From a virus: a DNA stretch of 44,767 bases. The DNA lies in the IMG/VR virus record IMGVR_UViG_3300013131_000076, positions 1 through 44,767 of that record; one strand, 5' to 3'. Below are positions 7,986 to 16,500 of this stretch, piece after piece (the stretch's first letter is position 1; each line of letters begins with the position of its first letter). The notes below the pieces were generated by a model. That model was given only the letters and a program-made list of their open reading frames with translations, was not told the DNA's origin and searched no databases. The translations under genes were made by a program, and so were the position numbers.

Positions 7986-8860
7986 GCGACACTCTCTATG
8001 TGTTCTGATGAAAGTAACATAGTTTGAGAGGGATTTAGAAAAAGATTAAAATTGTTATCTTTAGAAAATATATCGTGATGAAACATCACATGCTCACAAT
8101 CATGTCCACTATAATTACCCATTAAAAAAAAATTAGTTTTATAGATCGCCATGCCTCCAAATCCACTATTTATTCTAATAGGATCGGAACCGACCGGCAA
8201 GATATGTATTCCAAACCACATCATTGGGTCATATCTGATATCTGCGCCGTTATGTGTTTGTAGGTTATTCCACCAAGTTCCCCTATAAGCCCAAGAGTCA
8301 TAATTCCATAATGATTTATGTTCTTTAGAAAATATATGTTTGTATTCAAAACTATTGCCACATATTGCTCCTATAGTTGGTATTGATGCTAACCAGCCAA
8401 AAGAATTATAGATACCATTAAGACTAATACTTTCAAAATCAGTATCTGTTACAATTACATAATCATAATTAGCATACTGTTCTTGAATATACTGTTTTAG
8501 TTTATTTCTATATTCAGATAATGCTTTTGTCCTCTCTGTAGATTGTACTTGACCAAACTGAGGTCTGTTATATTGTTCAGAAATGAGGGAGATATTAGGA
8601 TTGTTTTTGATTCTATTTTCAATAGTAGTTTTAGTATGATCTGTGGAATCATTTTCGAATAATACTATTTTGTAGTTTTTGGCATTTGAACCAATATTTA
8701 CAAATGTATTAAGAGTATTATCGATAATATTAGCTGTATTTCTAGTTAAACCAACTATACAAATATTTTGTGTTTGTAGGTATTTTATGCCTCTTTTAAT
8801 ATAAAAGTGGTATTTACTGACAAACTCCCTGGTTGGGCGCAACAATTCTTCTATGTTCAT
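7982..8860 (-). CDS. Glycosyltransferase, CMT1/GT69-like (GT-A)
   Basis: A 292-residue GT-A-type transferase. The N-terminal part has NICIVGLTRNTANII, FENDSTDHT and ALSEYRNKL, followed by YDYVIVTDTDF with a DxD metal/nucleotide-sugar motif. Later segments are SLWNYDSWAYRGTWW and INSGFGGMAIYK. The EYRN and TDTDF arrangement resembles the mannosyltransferase CMT1 family. It sits just downstream of GDP-mannose 3,5-epimerase, so a GDP-hexose donor is plausible. It ends coupled to a tiny hydrophobic ORF. Confidence 0.8.
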   Translation of the reverse strand: MNIEELLRPTREFVSKYHFYIKRGIKYLQTQNICIVGLTRNTANIIDNTLNTFVNIGSNAKNYKIVLFENDSTDHTKTTIENRIKNNPNISLISEQYNRPQFGQVQSTERTKALSEYRNKLKQYIQEQYANYDYVIVTDTDFESISLNGIYNSFGWLASIPTIGAICGNSFEYKHIFSKEHKSLWNYDSWAYRGTWWNNLQTHNGADIRYDPMMWFGIHILPVGSDPIRINSGFGGMAIYKTNFFLMGNYSGHDCEHVMFHHDIFSKDNNFNLFLNPSQTMLLSSEHIESVA

Positions 8861-8887
8861 AGAATAATCATTTCTATGTCAAAAAGA

Positions 8888-9886
8888 TTATTTGTTAACA
8901 TTTATTTGTTCTTCTATCCAATGATATGTTTTTGTTAAACCATCAATTAAACTCAATGATGGTTTCCATCCTAATTTTTCTCCTATTAGATTATTATCAG
9001 AATTTCTTCCATTTACCCCAACAGGTCCATCAATATTATTGATTAAGATATTTTTACCAGATATTGTAATAATCATTTTGGCAAAATCATTGATACTCAC
9101 CATTTCTTCTGAACCAATATTAACTGGTCCAGTGAAGTTTGATCTCATTAATCTTATTGTTCCTTCCACACATTCATCAATATATAGAAAAGATCTAGTT
9201 TGTGTGCCACTACCCCATACCTCAATACTAGAATTATCTTGTGCTAGAATAACTTTTCTACAAAGTGCCGCCGGTGCTTTTTCTCTGCCTCCATCATAAG
9301 TTCCTTCTGGTCCAAAAATATTATGATATCTTGCAATTCTAATTGTTAAATTATAGTTTCTAGCAAATGCCATAAACATTCTCTCGCTTAGTAGTTTTTC
9401 CCAGCCATACTCACTATCTGGTGCGGCAGGGTAGGCGCTATCTTCATTACATTTTGGATTATCTGGATCCTCTTGATTATATGCCGGGTATATACAAGCA
9501 CTACTACTATAAAATAATCTTTTAACAGATTTCTTAACTGCTTCGTGCGCAACATTAAGATTGATTAGTGCGGAGTTGTGCATCACATTAGCATCGTTAT
9601 CTCCTGTAAAAATATATCCTGCTCCACCCATATCAGCAGCTAATTGATATACTTCATCAAAACCATTATCTTTATTTTGTTCTGTGACTTGATTTGGAGC
9701 AAGCATAATACTAGCCACAACACTTGGATCTCTTAAATCTCCTAACACCATATCATCCGCTACAGAAGGCGAAAAATCTGGAAGTTTAATATCAACAGCC
9801 CTTACCCAAAAACCTTCATTTTTTAATCTTCTAACTAAATGAGATCCGATAAATCCACCACCACCCATAACTAATGCTGTTTTCAT
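8888..9886 (-). CDS. GDP-mannose 3,5-epimerase-like short-chain dehydrogenase
   Basis: A 332-residue extended SDR. It has the Rossmann motif GGGGFIGSH at residues 8-16. Diagnostic GME stretches follow: AADMGGAGYIF, SSACIYPAY, SEYGWEKLLSERM (Tyr/Lys pair), RYHNIFGPEGTYDGGREKAPAALCRK, QTRSFLYIDECVEGTIRLM, PVNIGSEEMVSINDFAKM and GRNSDNNLIGEKLGW. The match runs end to end, so the enzyme probably converts GDP-D-mannose to GDP-L-galactose (and GDP-L-gulose). It lies between two glycosyltransferases that could use the product. Confidence 0.92.
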   Translation of the reverse strand: MKTALVMGGGGFIGSHLVRRLKNEGFWVRAVDIKLPDFSPSVADDMVLGDLRDPSVVASIMLAPNQVTEQNKDNGFDEVYQLAADMGGAGYIFTGDNDANVMHNSALINLNVAHEAVKKSVKRLFYSSSACIYPAYNQEDPDNPKCNEDSAYPAAPDSEYGWEKLLSERMFMAFARNYNLTIRIARYHNIFGPEGTYDGGREKAPAALCRKVILAQDNSSIEVWGSGTQTRSFLYIDECVEGTIRLMRSNFTGPVNIGSEEMVSINDFAKMIITISGKNILINNIDGPVGVNGRNSDNNLIGEKLGWKPSLSLIDGLTKTYHWIEEQINVNK

Positions 9887-9907
9887 TTTTAATTATCTTT
9901 CTATTTT

Positions 9908-11512
9908 TTAGTGCCATGCTTCGCCATAAATAGGTAGATCAGCATGATAGGCGATTGATCCTCTATCCATAAAAACTTTACCACCATTCGCTCTCAGAGC
10001 AGCACAAACTGTAAAATGATCAGTAAAACATGGATGATCTTCATACTGAACTTTATCTTCATTAACTTTATGGTTTGTAACACCCGCTATATTAAAAGTG
10101 TCTATGAGTTCATTTTTCATATCTCCATACGATAATGAAAAAACTTTTGATGGTACAACATATGTGCATCCGACACAATCAATTTCTACTAACCTTGAAT
10201 TATCATCAACATATGGGGGCGTTAAATTGAAGTTTCGTTCTTGAACAGAGAGGTTCTTTATATATTTCCCATAGGGTCCATATAAGGATGTATTCCCCTT
10301 CTTTTGAAATCCACACCAATCATAAAACACTATTGAATTTTGTATCAATGCTACTGGTGCTGTTATACCTTCAGGATTTAGTCCTATGGCTCTTGTTAAG
10401 AAATTATGGGGATAGTCTATCATATCACTATCTATAATGTAGAGATAGTCATAATTAGATATTGGATATTTTTCTATCATCATATTGCGTATTCGTTTTA
10501 CTCTTGACCAAGGTGTATAATCCGTTGGTTCTTTACCTACTCTATCATTATCTAGAGCAAAATCTATATTTAAATTACGATTAACTTCTTTAAGTTTTTC
10601 ACAATGATAGAGCATAGTATTTAAGAAATAGGGGTTTTGAGTTTCTAGATATGCTATCATCACTAATACTGATGGTTTTTTATTAAACTTACTGAATGTT
10701 TTTGCTATTTTCTGTTCTTCTTCATTTTTATCAATGGACGTTAGATCTGATAAATAGTTAATAAATTTTTGAGACTCGTTTTCTTTTACATAATTATAAG
10801 CAATATCTTTTTCTTGAACGCTTAATAAACGTCCAACAATTCTGATACTAAAGTACGAAATAAAAAAATCTTGTACACTATCAATCAATTCCTTGAAAGT
10901 TTTTAATTTAGGATTTAGAGACTCTACAAATGTTTTTGTTCCGCAGGTATTAACTTGTTTATTAAATAATGTTTTCCATATGTTGGATATAGTCATATAG
11001 ATAATATAGTATTGTAAATTTTTGATATTTTTGATAGATTCATTAAATTTATCTGTATTGAAACAATATTCTAGATGAGGAAATATTGTAAATGGTAAAT
11101 TATTTGTACCTATATGAATAAGAGATTTTTTAACTGTATTTATTCTAGCTATTAGCTGATCTTTAGTATAAGAATCATTATCAATTTTAATTATTAATTC
11201 TATTAAATTTGTTAGTAATTCTTTGTATGGAGAATTATCAATTATAGATAAATCATCTGATTTTATATAGGCTACTCTATCACCAGTCAAGGAATTGAAG
11301 TTCTCAGCATTAATTATTTTTAGGTATTCTTCTGATGATAAAAGTTGATTCTCTATATATATATGCCCATTAGGACGGTCTAGTTCCTTTATATATGTTG
11401 CTATTCCAGACGGATCAGCATCTCTTTTGAGAATTTTATTATATATGACATTTAATTGAGATAATTTCTTAAGGCGATTTGCTAATTCTATTTGCTGTGT
11501 AGTTGTAGACAT
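9908..11512 (-). CDS. Two-domain glycosyltransferase with N-terminal DUF4214-like domain
   Basis: A 534-residue protein. Residues about 15-70 (VIYNKILKRDADPSGIATYI, then LLSSEEYLKI) resemble DUF4214, a small domain found in bacterial surface and glycan-linked proteins. A poorly conserved helical middle follows. The C-terminal GT-A domain, from about residue 275, contains SVLVMIAYLETQNPYFL, YDYLYIIDSDMIDYPHNFL with a DSD motif, and DDNSRLVEIDCVGCTYVVP. The end (MDRGSIAYHADLPIYGEAWH) has terminal histidines that could bind metal. It probably adds a sugar in the same pathway as the GDP-mannose epimerase. Confidence 0.8.
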   Translation of the reverse strand: MSTTTQQIELANRLKKLSQLNVIYNKILKRDADPSGIATYIKELDRPNGHIYIENQLLSSEEYLKIINAENFNSLTGDRVAYIKSDDLSIIDNSPYKELLTNLIELIIKIDNDSYTKDQLIARINTVKKSLIHIGTNNLPFTIFPHLEYCFNTDKFNESIKNIKNLQYYIIYMTISNIWKTLFNKQVNTCGTKTFVESLNPKLKTFKELIDSVQDFFISYFSIRIVGRLLSVQEKDIAYNYVKENESQKFINYLSDLTSIDKNEEEQKIAKTFSKFNKKPSVLVMIAYLETQNPYFLNTMLYHCEKLKEVNRNLNIDFALDNDRVGKEPTDYTPWSRVKRIRNMMIEKYPISNYDYLYIIDSDMIDYPHNFLTRAIGLNPEGITAPVALIQNSIVFYDWCGFQKKGNTSLYGPYGKYIKNLSVQERNFNLTPPYVDDNSRLVEIDCVGCTYVVPSKVFSLSYGDMKNELIDTFNIAGVTNHKVNEDKVQYEDHPCFTDHFTVCAALRANGGKVFMDRGSIAYHADLPIYGEAWH

Positions 11513-11516
11513 TGAA

Positions 11517-11753
11517 TTACCATTTATTAATAGGACATTTTTGATCGGACCACGCTAATTTATTGAGAAATTGTTTTTTTTGATTAATATTACATCCGCA
11601 CATATTACATAACTGATTTATAGTATCATATTTTTCACACCTTATACATATATCATATCTTCTATATATCTCTTTTTGTGTGCTTTTTGGCAGTCCTCTC
11701 GATATATGCCAAAATAAAGATTTAAGAAAAGTTTGAAACCTAATAAATATCAT
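11517..11753 (-). CDS. Small cysteine-rich protein (DUF6171-like zinc finger)
   Basis: A 78-residue protein with four to five cysteines in a zinc-site pattern: CIRCEKY, then CNMCGCNINQKK, then SDQKCPINKW at the C-terminus. The Arg-Tyr-x-x-Cys start and the CGC...CPxxKW end resemble small proteins often found among phage structural and glycan genes. The N-terminal 25 residues are basic and hydrophobic. The function is unknown; zinc binding is the only supported property. Confidence 0.7.
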   Translation of the reverse strand: MIFIRFQTFLKSLFWHISRGLPKSTQKEIYRRYDICIRCEKYDTINQLCNMCGCNINQKKQFLNKLAWSDQKCPINKW

Positions 11754-11974
11754 GTTTTTGGAGTTACTTTTATAGGTATGACATTGTTATCTTTATCTAA
11801 ATAATAGATTGGATTAATATCTATAACAACATTAGGTTTTAACCAGAATGGGTTTCCGTTATCCAATCTATAAGATAATCTATCTCCACTCTTCTTAAAA
11901 TCTGTTGTTAAGATAAATAATTTATTTTCAAATACAAAACAATCACCGGGACTAATTTCCTCCAAATATTTCAT
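11750..11974 (-). CDS. Hypothetical protein, 74 aa
   Basis: Small soluble protein. It begins LEEISPGDCFVFENKLFILTTDFK, which looks like a compact beta fold, and has DNGNPFWLKPNVVIDINPIYYL in the middle. This style is common in small phage proteins of unknown function. Four-base overlap with the downstream zinc-finger gene and a one-base junction with the upstream gene place it in the operon. Confidence 0.65.
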   Translation of the reverse strand: MKYLEEISPGDCFVFENKLFILTTDFKKSGDRLSYRLDNGNPFWLKPNVVIDINPIYYLDKDNNVIPIKVTPKT

Positions 11975-12162
11975 TAGTATTTCCCATAATAATCAATATC
12001 ATCTAGAATCTCATCCTCGATAATCTCTCTCATTTTATTCTTGAATGCTTTTTTAGCTTTATTGGCAAACTTTTGATCATCACTTATATGATCTTTATTC
12101 TTCTGTTTATTACCAATAGGTTTACGAGATTTTCTTTTATCTCTATCAAAATCATCGGCCAT
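11974..12162 (-). CDS. Hypothetical highly charged protein, 62 aa
   Basis: A Lys/Arg/Asp-rich protein. The first 45 residues are strongly basic (KRKSRKPIGNKQKNK) and the last 15 acidic (EIIEDEILDDIDYYGKY). It has no recognised domain. It could be a nucleic-acid-associated or virion-internal protein, but nothing in the sequence proves this. The start is set by the operon junction with the downstream gene. Confidence 0.55.
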   Translation of the reverse strand: MADDFDRDKRKSRKPIGNKQKNKDHISDDQKFANKAKKAFKNKMREIIEDEILDDIDYYGKY

Positions 12163-12218
12163 TTATACCATATCTCCGTTTTCTTTAATATAGGTGTGAA
12201 GACAGTTTCGGTCAAGTT

Positions 12219-12977
12219 TTATCGTTTTTTATTTTTTCGGATCCAGTCAATAAATCTAGATACTCTAGTATGACCAGACTCATCGCCGTATCCAGAGTTT
12301 GTATTTTTATCAGCGGCCATAACACAAGAATTTATTCCAACTAATTCATTGCCCCAATACATTGGACCACCACTATCTCCACTTGCTATGAGAAATTCTA
12401 GCGATGTTCTATTTGGATTATCATATCTAGAAGGAGAACATATTAACATATCTTTAAACACACCATCAATAACATTAGATCCTGCTCTTTTTTTACCATC
12501 ACAAGTTCTTTCGCTCCCAGTAAAAGTTCCAGTAAATCCGTATCCCGCTATTGAAACTGTTTGACCCACCTCATCATCTCCTTCATAAAGTTTTGGATAA
12601 AAATCCAATCTAAATGGTTTTTCTGAATAACCCAATGCTATATCTGCTATTCCAAAACTATCTTCATTATAGTTCTCGTGAATAATAATTTCAGAAATAC
12701 AGTATTTTTTACCATTTACCGTGAAGATACAATTACTAGCATTTGTCGCAACGTGAGCAGCGGTCAGAATATGGTGATCATCTATGGCAACAGCGGATGC
12801 TCCAAAAAATTTGAAAGTATCATCTCCGTAATTACCAGACAGTGTACCAGTATGAACAAATTGATTGCCATACTCTATATATTTTGAATCTGGTACGTTG
12901 GGGTCAATTGTTCCAGCAATACCGAATGGGATGATTGTGATAAATAATATTAACAGTATATATTTGAGTTTATACAT
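12219..12977 (-). CDS. Secreted chymotrypsin-fold (S1) serine protease
   Basis: A 252-residue protein. Residues 1-21 form a signal peptide with a hydrophobic core (YILLILFITIIPF) and a probable cleavage after GIA. The catalytic triad is complete: His75 in LTAAHV, Asp112 in IADIALG and Ser202 in GDSGGP. Several cysteines (83, 93, 159, 180 and one near 218) could form disulfides after export. The residue six before Ser202, the primary specificity position, is Leu rather than Asp, so trypsin-like cleavage after Lys/Arg is not expected. It is probably exported by the host Sec system during infection, or is a virion-associated protease. Confidence 0.9.
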   Translation of the reverse strand: MYKLKYILLILFITIIPFGIAGTIDPNVPDSKYIEYGNQFVHTGTLSGNYGDDTFKFFGASAVAIDDHHILTAAHVATNASNCIFTVNGKKYCISEIIIHENYNEDSFGIADIALGYSEKPFRLDFYPKLYEGDDEVGQTVSIAGYGFTGTFTGSERTCDGKKRAGSNVIDGVFKDMLICSPSRYDNPNRTSLEFLIASGDSGGPMYWGNELVGINSCVMAADKNTNSGYGDESGHTRVSRFIDWIRKNKKR

Positions 12978-12987
12978 CTTATCACCT

Positions 12988-13302
12988 TTAAGAAAAGCTA
13001 GGTTTATTTTTAACCTTATTTAAATACACTTTACAATCTTTTACTACGTCTTTATTCCAACTTTTATAATCCATTAAGTGGCCAAATAAGAAATGACAAG
13101 GATCATCACACAAAGTAATAAGATTAGTTGGGTCTAATTCCCTATCTGGATTACAATGAACCGGCTCTATATGGTGAACCTCTAATTTTTTATTTCTTCC
13201 ACAAGCCGCACAAGTTGGCTGACTATTGAGATGCTCTTTCCTAACGCTGCTCCATTTTGGAGAACGATACGCGAATCTTAGAAATTTTTTAAATCCAAAC
13301 AT
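12988..13302 (-). CDS. HNH endonuclease
   Basis: A 104-residue protein. It has the HNH motif: CAACGRNKKLEVHHIEPVHCNP, then LDPTNLITLCDDPCHFLFGH. The CxxC, HH, N and CxxxxH positions form the zinc and catalytic core. It is on the same strand as its neighbours, unlike the two homing-type nucleases elsewhere. It may be a packaging-associated or operon-resident HNH nuclease. It lies 10 bases after the protease gene start region and 6 bases below the actin-like gene. Confidence 0.85.
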   Translation of the reverse strand: MFGFKKFLRFAYRSPKWSSVRKEHLNSQPTCAACGRNKKLEVHHIEPVHCNPDRELDPTNLITLCDDPCHFLFGHLMDYKSWNKDVVKDCKVYLNKVKNKPSFS

Positions 13303-13308
13303 TGTTTT

Positions 13309-14310
13309 TTATAATACTTTGGATGCTATCAAACAACCCTTAGATACAGCGTGTAGTGGATCACTAGCATGGGCTACTTCTCTTATTGGTAGGGGAAAAT
13401 CGTTGTCTTTGAGTTTTGCTGTAAAATGTTCTATATATCCTTTGGCTTGTGATGTGCCTCCAGCAACCACAATTTTAAGCGGACTTTTGAATTTGGGCAA
13501 TGATTTATGATTGGTTAATGCAAAAGCTAATTGTTTAGCCGTATAATCTATAAGTCTTTCATAATAAGCAGACACGGCGGATAACACAGGATTATCATTG
13601 GGTTCACCGATTTTAAAATCGCCCCCCTCCTTCTCTGCCTGAACAACACTGTCTGGCTCCCCGGTTGCTACAGCGCTCATACGATCAATCCAGTCGCCGC
13701 TCTTGGTGGTACTAAAAACTACTGTTGGTTCGCCGTTAAGCATCACACAAACATTTGTCATACCAGCACCACAACTAATAGCAACGCCGGTATAATCATC
13801 GCTCTCTAGTTCCGCATAGCATAATGCTTCTGCTTCGTTGATTGAGCGAGCATCATAACCACACTCTGCTAATACAGTTTTTACCACATCCTCATGATAT
13901 CCCACATCAAAATCCTCATCTTCTTGGTCTACTGGTTGAGCAGGAACGCAGAACACTAACTTTTCTCCTGACTCCGATGCTGTTCCGACTACTTCTTTGA
14001 GAATAAAAGCAAGGATGCGTTTTGCATCTTTTTCTTTTGCTGATACAACACCCCTATACATGGGCCGTTTTGCCGCATCATTTCTTTCAACAGCTTTTTC
14101 TATAGCATCTTTACCCAGAATAATAAATGATCCGTCAGAATCTTTGATAAAAATCTTGCCAGACAAACCTTTCTCGATCATTTTGGTGGCTACTGGGGTG
14201 GTGGGTTTGATAATATAAAATGCGTCTCTAAAATCTTTGTATTGTATATTACCATCAACTTCTTGTGATAATACAATAAAACTTGTGCCCACATCTAATC
14301 CACGACTCAT
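13309..14310 (-). CDS. Actin/Hsp70-fold ATPase (ParM/MreB-like)
   Basis: A 333-residue protein. The phosphate-1 loop is GLDVGTS (4-10). The connect-1 segment is INEAEALCYA (157-166). The phosphate-2 region is AISCGAGMTNV (177-187), and the adenosine motif is VVAGGTS (281-287). The order and spacing match actin-like proteins such as ParM/Alp. The usual phosphate-2 Asp is replaced by Ser179/Cys180, so ATP hydrolysis may be weak. It starts five bases after the stop of the gene for a membrane protein with a basic, probably coiled-coil tail. That protein could be its anchor. Likely roles are filament formation for genome or virion positioning. Start chosen at MSRGLD with an AGAGG site. Confidence 0.82.
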   Translation of the reverse strand: MSRGLDVGTSFIVLSQEVDGNIQYKDFRDAFYIIKPTTPVATKMIEKGLSGKIFIKDSDGSFIILGKDAIEKAVERNDAAKRPMYRGVVSAKEKDAKRILAFILKEVVGTASESGEKLVFCVPAQPVDQEDEDFDVGYHEDVVKTVLAECGYDARSINEAEALCYAELESDDYTGVAISCGAGMTNVCVMLNGEPTVVFSTTKSGDWIDRMSAVATGEPDSVVQAEKEGGDFKIGEPNDNPVLSAVSAYYERLIDYTAKQLAFALTNHKSLPKFKSPLKIVVAGGTSQAKGYIEHFTAKLKDNDFPLPIREVAHASDPLHAVSKGCLIASKVL

Positions 14311-14314
14311 AATA

Positions 14315-14641
14315 TTACCTCTTTAAGTTTTTCAGTTTGTTGACCGAGTTAGAAATATTTTCTGTTGTTTGCTTGACATCTCCAAGATTATCGTATTTAC
14401 GCTCCATACCGTCTGTTTTAATATCTACCACAAATTTTTTATCATCAATAGATAAATTACTAATTATTTTTTCTGGTCTATCCTTTTGTTGTTTAAAAAA
14501 AGATTGTGGACTATTATATACACCTCTAGAGGTAAAGATTCCTATAAAATAGCCAATAAAACCACAAATCAGATTGATTATGATTAGTATAGAAACTATG
14601 ATAGCATCATTTGATAGATACATTTGATAACCATTGTTCAT
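14315..14641 (-). CDS. Single-span membrane protein, 108 aa
   Basis: One strong transmembrane helix at about residues 13-38 (AIIVSILIIINLICGFIGYFIGIF). It is followed by a soluble, charged C-terminal region ending in TTENISNSVNKLKNLKR, which looks helical. It immediately precedes the actin-like ATPase in transcription order, suggesting a membrane adaptor. It overlaps the thioredoxin-like gene by 35 bases; an internal Met7 start would shorten the overlap. Confidence 0.65.
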   Translation of the reverse strand: MNNGYQMYLSNDAIIVSILIIINLICGFIGYFIGIFTSRGVYNSPQSFFKQQKDRPEKIISNLSIDDKKFVVDIKTDGMERKYDNLGDVKQTTENISNSVNKLKNLKR

Positions 14642-15002
14642 ATTTTTTTCTTTCGTATCCTATTATAGAGGCTTTCTGTTTACCATCAACAATATATCTT
14701 GTATCTGGTAAACTCTTAATTTTATATTTATCTCTTAGTTCTTTTTCTTTAGTAATATCAATATAACATACAATTTTACTATCTAATAAAGTGAGAAAAT
14801 ATCCATCGTCTATATCCTGTTTTAAGAGTCCACAGGCAGAACAAGATTTTGCACCAAATATAAGCACTATTGGTTGATCAGTGGATTCTGATAGTGATTC
14901 TGCTATGTGTAAATCATTTACTACTGGAAAATCTGCGAATGATATTGGTATGGTAAGAGTTGATATAAAAATCATGATGCATATAAGTAATAACTTTTTC
15001 AT
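14607..15002 (-). CDS. Exported thioredoxin-like protein (CSAC)
   Basis: A 131-residue protein with an N-terminal signal peptide (residues 1-23, core LLLICIMIFISTLTIPI, cleavage near FA-D). A thioredoxin-fold domain follows, with the redox motif Cys54-Ser-Ala-Cys57 in FGAKSCSACGLLKQDI and a cis-proline region SLPDTRYIV. Thioredoxin-like proteins of this kind reduce or isomerise disulfides outside the cytoplasm. The exported S1 protease nearby has several cysteines and could be a client. That link is an inference. Confidence 0.82.
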   Translation of the reverse strand: MKKLLLICIMIFISTLTIPISFADFPVVNDLHIAESLSESTDQPIVLIFGAKSCSACGLLKQDIDDGYFLTLLDSKIVCYIDITKEKELRDKYKIKSLPDTRYIVDGKQKASIIGYERKKYEQWLSNVSIK

Positions 15003-15011
15003 AAAATCCCT

Positions 15012-15875
15012 TTAAGTTTGATTAGTTAATATATGTAATGGTTTATCAAAATAATGAAAATACATAGGATCATATTCTGGATTCCATAATCCTTCTTTTG
15101 ATGTGTGTCCCCAAGGATCAAAAAACAACTCATGATTATTTACTGAATAACAGTATTCATTCCAATATTTTTTTATCATATATGCTGGTGAAGAATGATA
15201 CCATGATATAAAACAAGATCTATTAAAATTTGCACCAATATAAGCATGATAGCTTTTTCTTGATATTTCGAAGATAAACAATCTATTATTTAGTGGTAAA
15301 ACAGATTTGTATAATGAACCATCTAGATTTTCATAAACACCAGTTCCGCCCCCATCGTTTTCAGTAATATTTTCTGGATGATCGAAATAATATAATAGAG
15401 CAACACTTCTACATAATTTATTAGTATTTGGTTGTAGATCCTGACTATCATCTTCGTATACACAATTAGGAGTCGCTATATCTGCATTCGTATTAGCAAA
15501 TGAACATATTGATAAGTCTCTATGTATAAAACCACTTTTGGATGGAGCTTTATGTAAATGTATAGCCGGTGCGATGTATGGTGATGTAATTATATCAAAC
15601 GTGTTTTCTACAAAACTTTTAAGAGTTTGAGATGCAAATAAATCAAATCCATTAATACATTCTTGTAATTTTAAACCCTTAATATATGCTTCATAATTAC
15701 TACTATTTCTAGTTGTTTGATTATATGGTATAGTGTTTTGTATTAGAAATGAAAAATATGGAATAATCTGATTGTATATATTATTTTTAAGTAGATTATC
15801 TATAATAATATGTTTATATGGCTTTGTATAATGCTTAACGTCCAGATTATCTGATATATGAGGATGATCTAGCAT
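15012..15875 (-). CDS. 2-oxoglutarate/Fe(II)-dependent dioxygenase
   Basis: A 287-residue protein of the prolyl-4-hydroxylase-like type. The iron triad is His118-x-Asp120 (GFIHRDLS) and His210 (SYHAY), with Arg219 as the probable 2-oxoglutarate ligand (NFNRSCFISWYH). The segment CRSVALLYYFDHPENITENDGGGTGVY matches the typical core before the second His. It sits in the sugar block, so hydroxylation of a glycan, nucleotide sugar or virion protein is possible. Substrate unknown. Confidence 0.8.
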   Translation of the reverse strand: MLDHPHISDNLDVKHYTKPYKHIIIDNLLKNNIYNQIIPYFSFLIQNTIPYNQTTRNSSNYEAYIKGLKLQECINGFDLFASQTLKSFVENTFDIITSPYIAPAIHLHKAPSKSGFIHRDLSICSFANTNADIATPNCVYEDDSQDLQPNTNKLCRSVALLYYFDHPENITENDGGGTGVYENLDGSLYKSVLPLNNRLFIFEISRKSYHAYIGANFNRSCFISWYHSSPAYMIKKYWNEYCYSVNNHELFFDPWGHTSKEGLWNPEYDPMYFHYFDKPLHILTNQT

Positions 15876-16500
15876 TTTTTACAGTCTCGATAGTATCGTG
15901 ATAAAATGTTATGCTTCTTATAGAAGTATCAAAATTAATATTTTCCAATAGACATTTAGAAAAATTTCTTACATGAGAATGAAAATGGTCGGGATATACT
16001 CTCTGATTGTTGTGTTTCCAATATATAATATTGTTTTCCTCATAAAATCTATTGGTATAGTCATTGCTTCCATATAATACACATGGCCTAAATATAAGTA
16101 CATTTTTTATATTTGTAGAGATAATTAAATTTTCGATCTCTTTTTTATTTTGACCATATGAGTATAGTGGATCATTAATTTCAAAACCACCAAATACTGC
16201 TAAAGTAGAAATAAAAATATATCTATGAAAAGATACAGTTTGTATAATGTTTAGGAAATGATTAATATTATAGCAAGAGAAGTCTATGATTGTGTCGTAG
16301 TATTTATTTCTTAATAACTGACATTTATGTATATCTTCTCTATCTAGTTTAATCCAATTTAAATAAGGAAATAGATTCTTATTTGTTAAACCCCTATTAG
16401 CGAGATCTGGATAAATATTATTCTCCATACATAATTCTACAAAATCTCTACCAACCATCTGTGTGCCGCCAAGAACCAGCATATGTTTATCATTTTCCAT
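15847..16500 (-). CDS. NAD-dependent epimerase/dehydratase-like protein
   Basis: A 217-residue short extended-SDR protein. The N-terminus has LVLGGTQMVGRDFVE, a GGTxxxG dinucleotide-binding variant. The YSYGQNKKEIE segment holds the catalytic Tyr-x3-Lys, and IFRPCVLYG is the usual post-catalytic strand. It is shorter than full sugar epimerases (about 310 aa), so the substrate domain is reduced. It overlaps the RuvB-like gene by 11 bases. It probably acts on a nucleotide sugar. Confidence 0.75.
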   Translation of the reverse strand: MENDKHMLVLGGTQMVGRDFVELCMENNIYPDLANRGLTNKNLFPYLNWIKLDREDIHKCQLLRNKYYDTIIDFSCYNINHFLNIIQTVSFHRYIFISTLAVFGGFEINDPLYSYGQNKKEIENLIISTNIKNVLIFRPCVLYGSNDYTNRFYEENNIIYWKHNNQRVYPDHFHSHVRNFSKCLLENINFDTSIRSITFYHDTIETVKNARSSSYIR

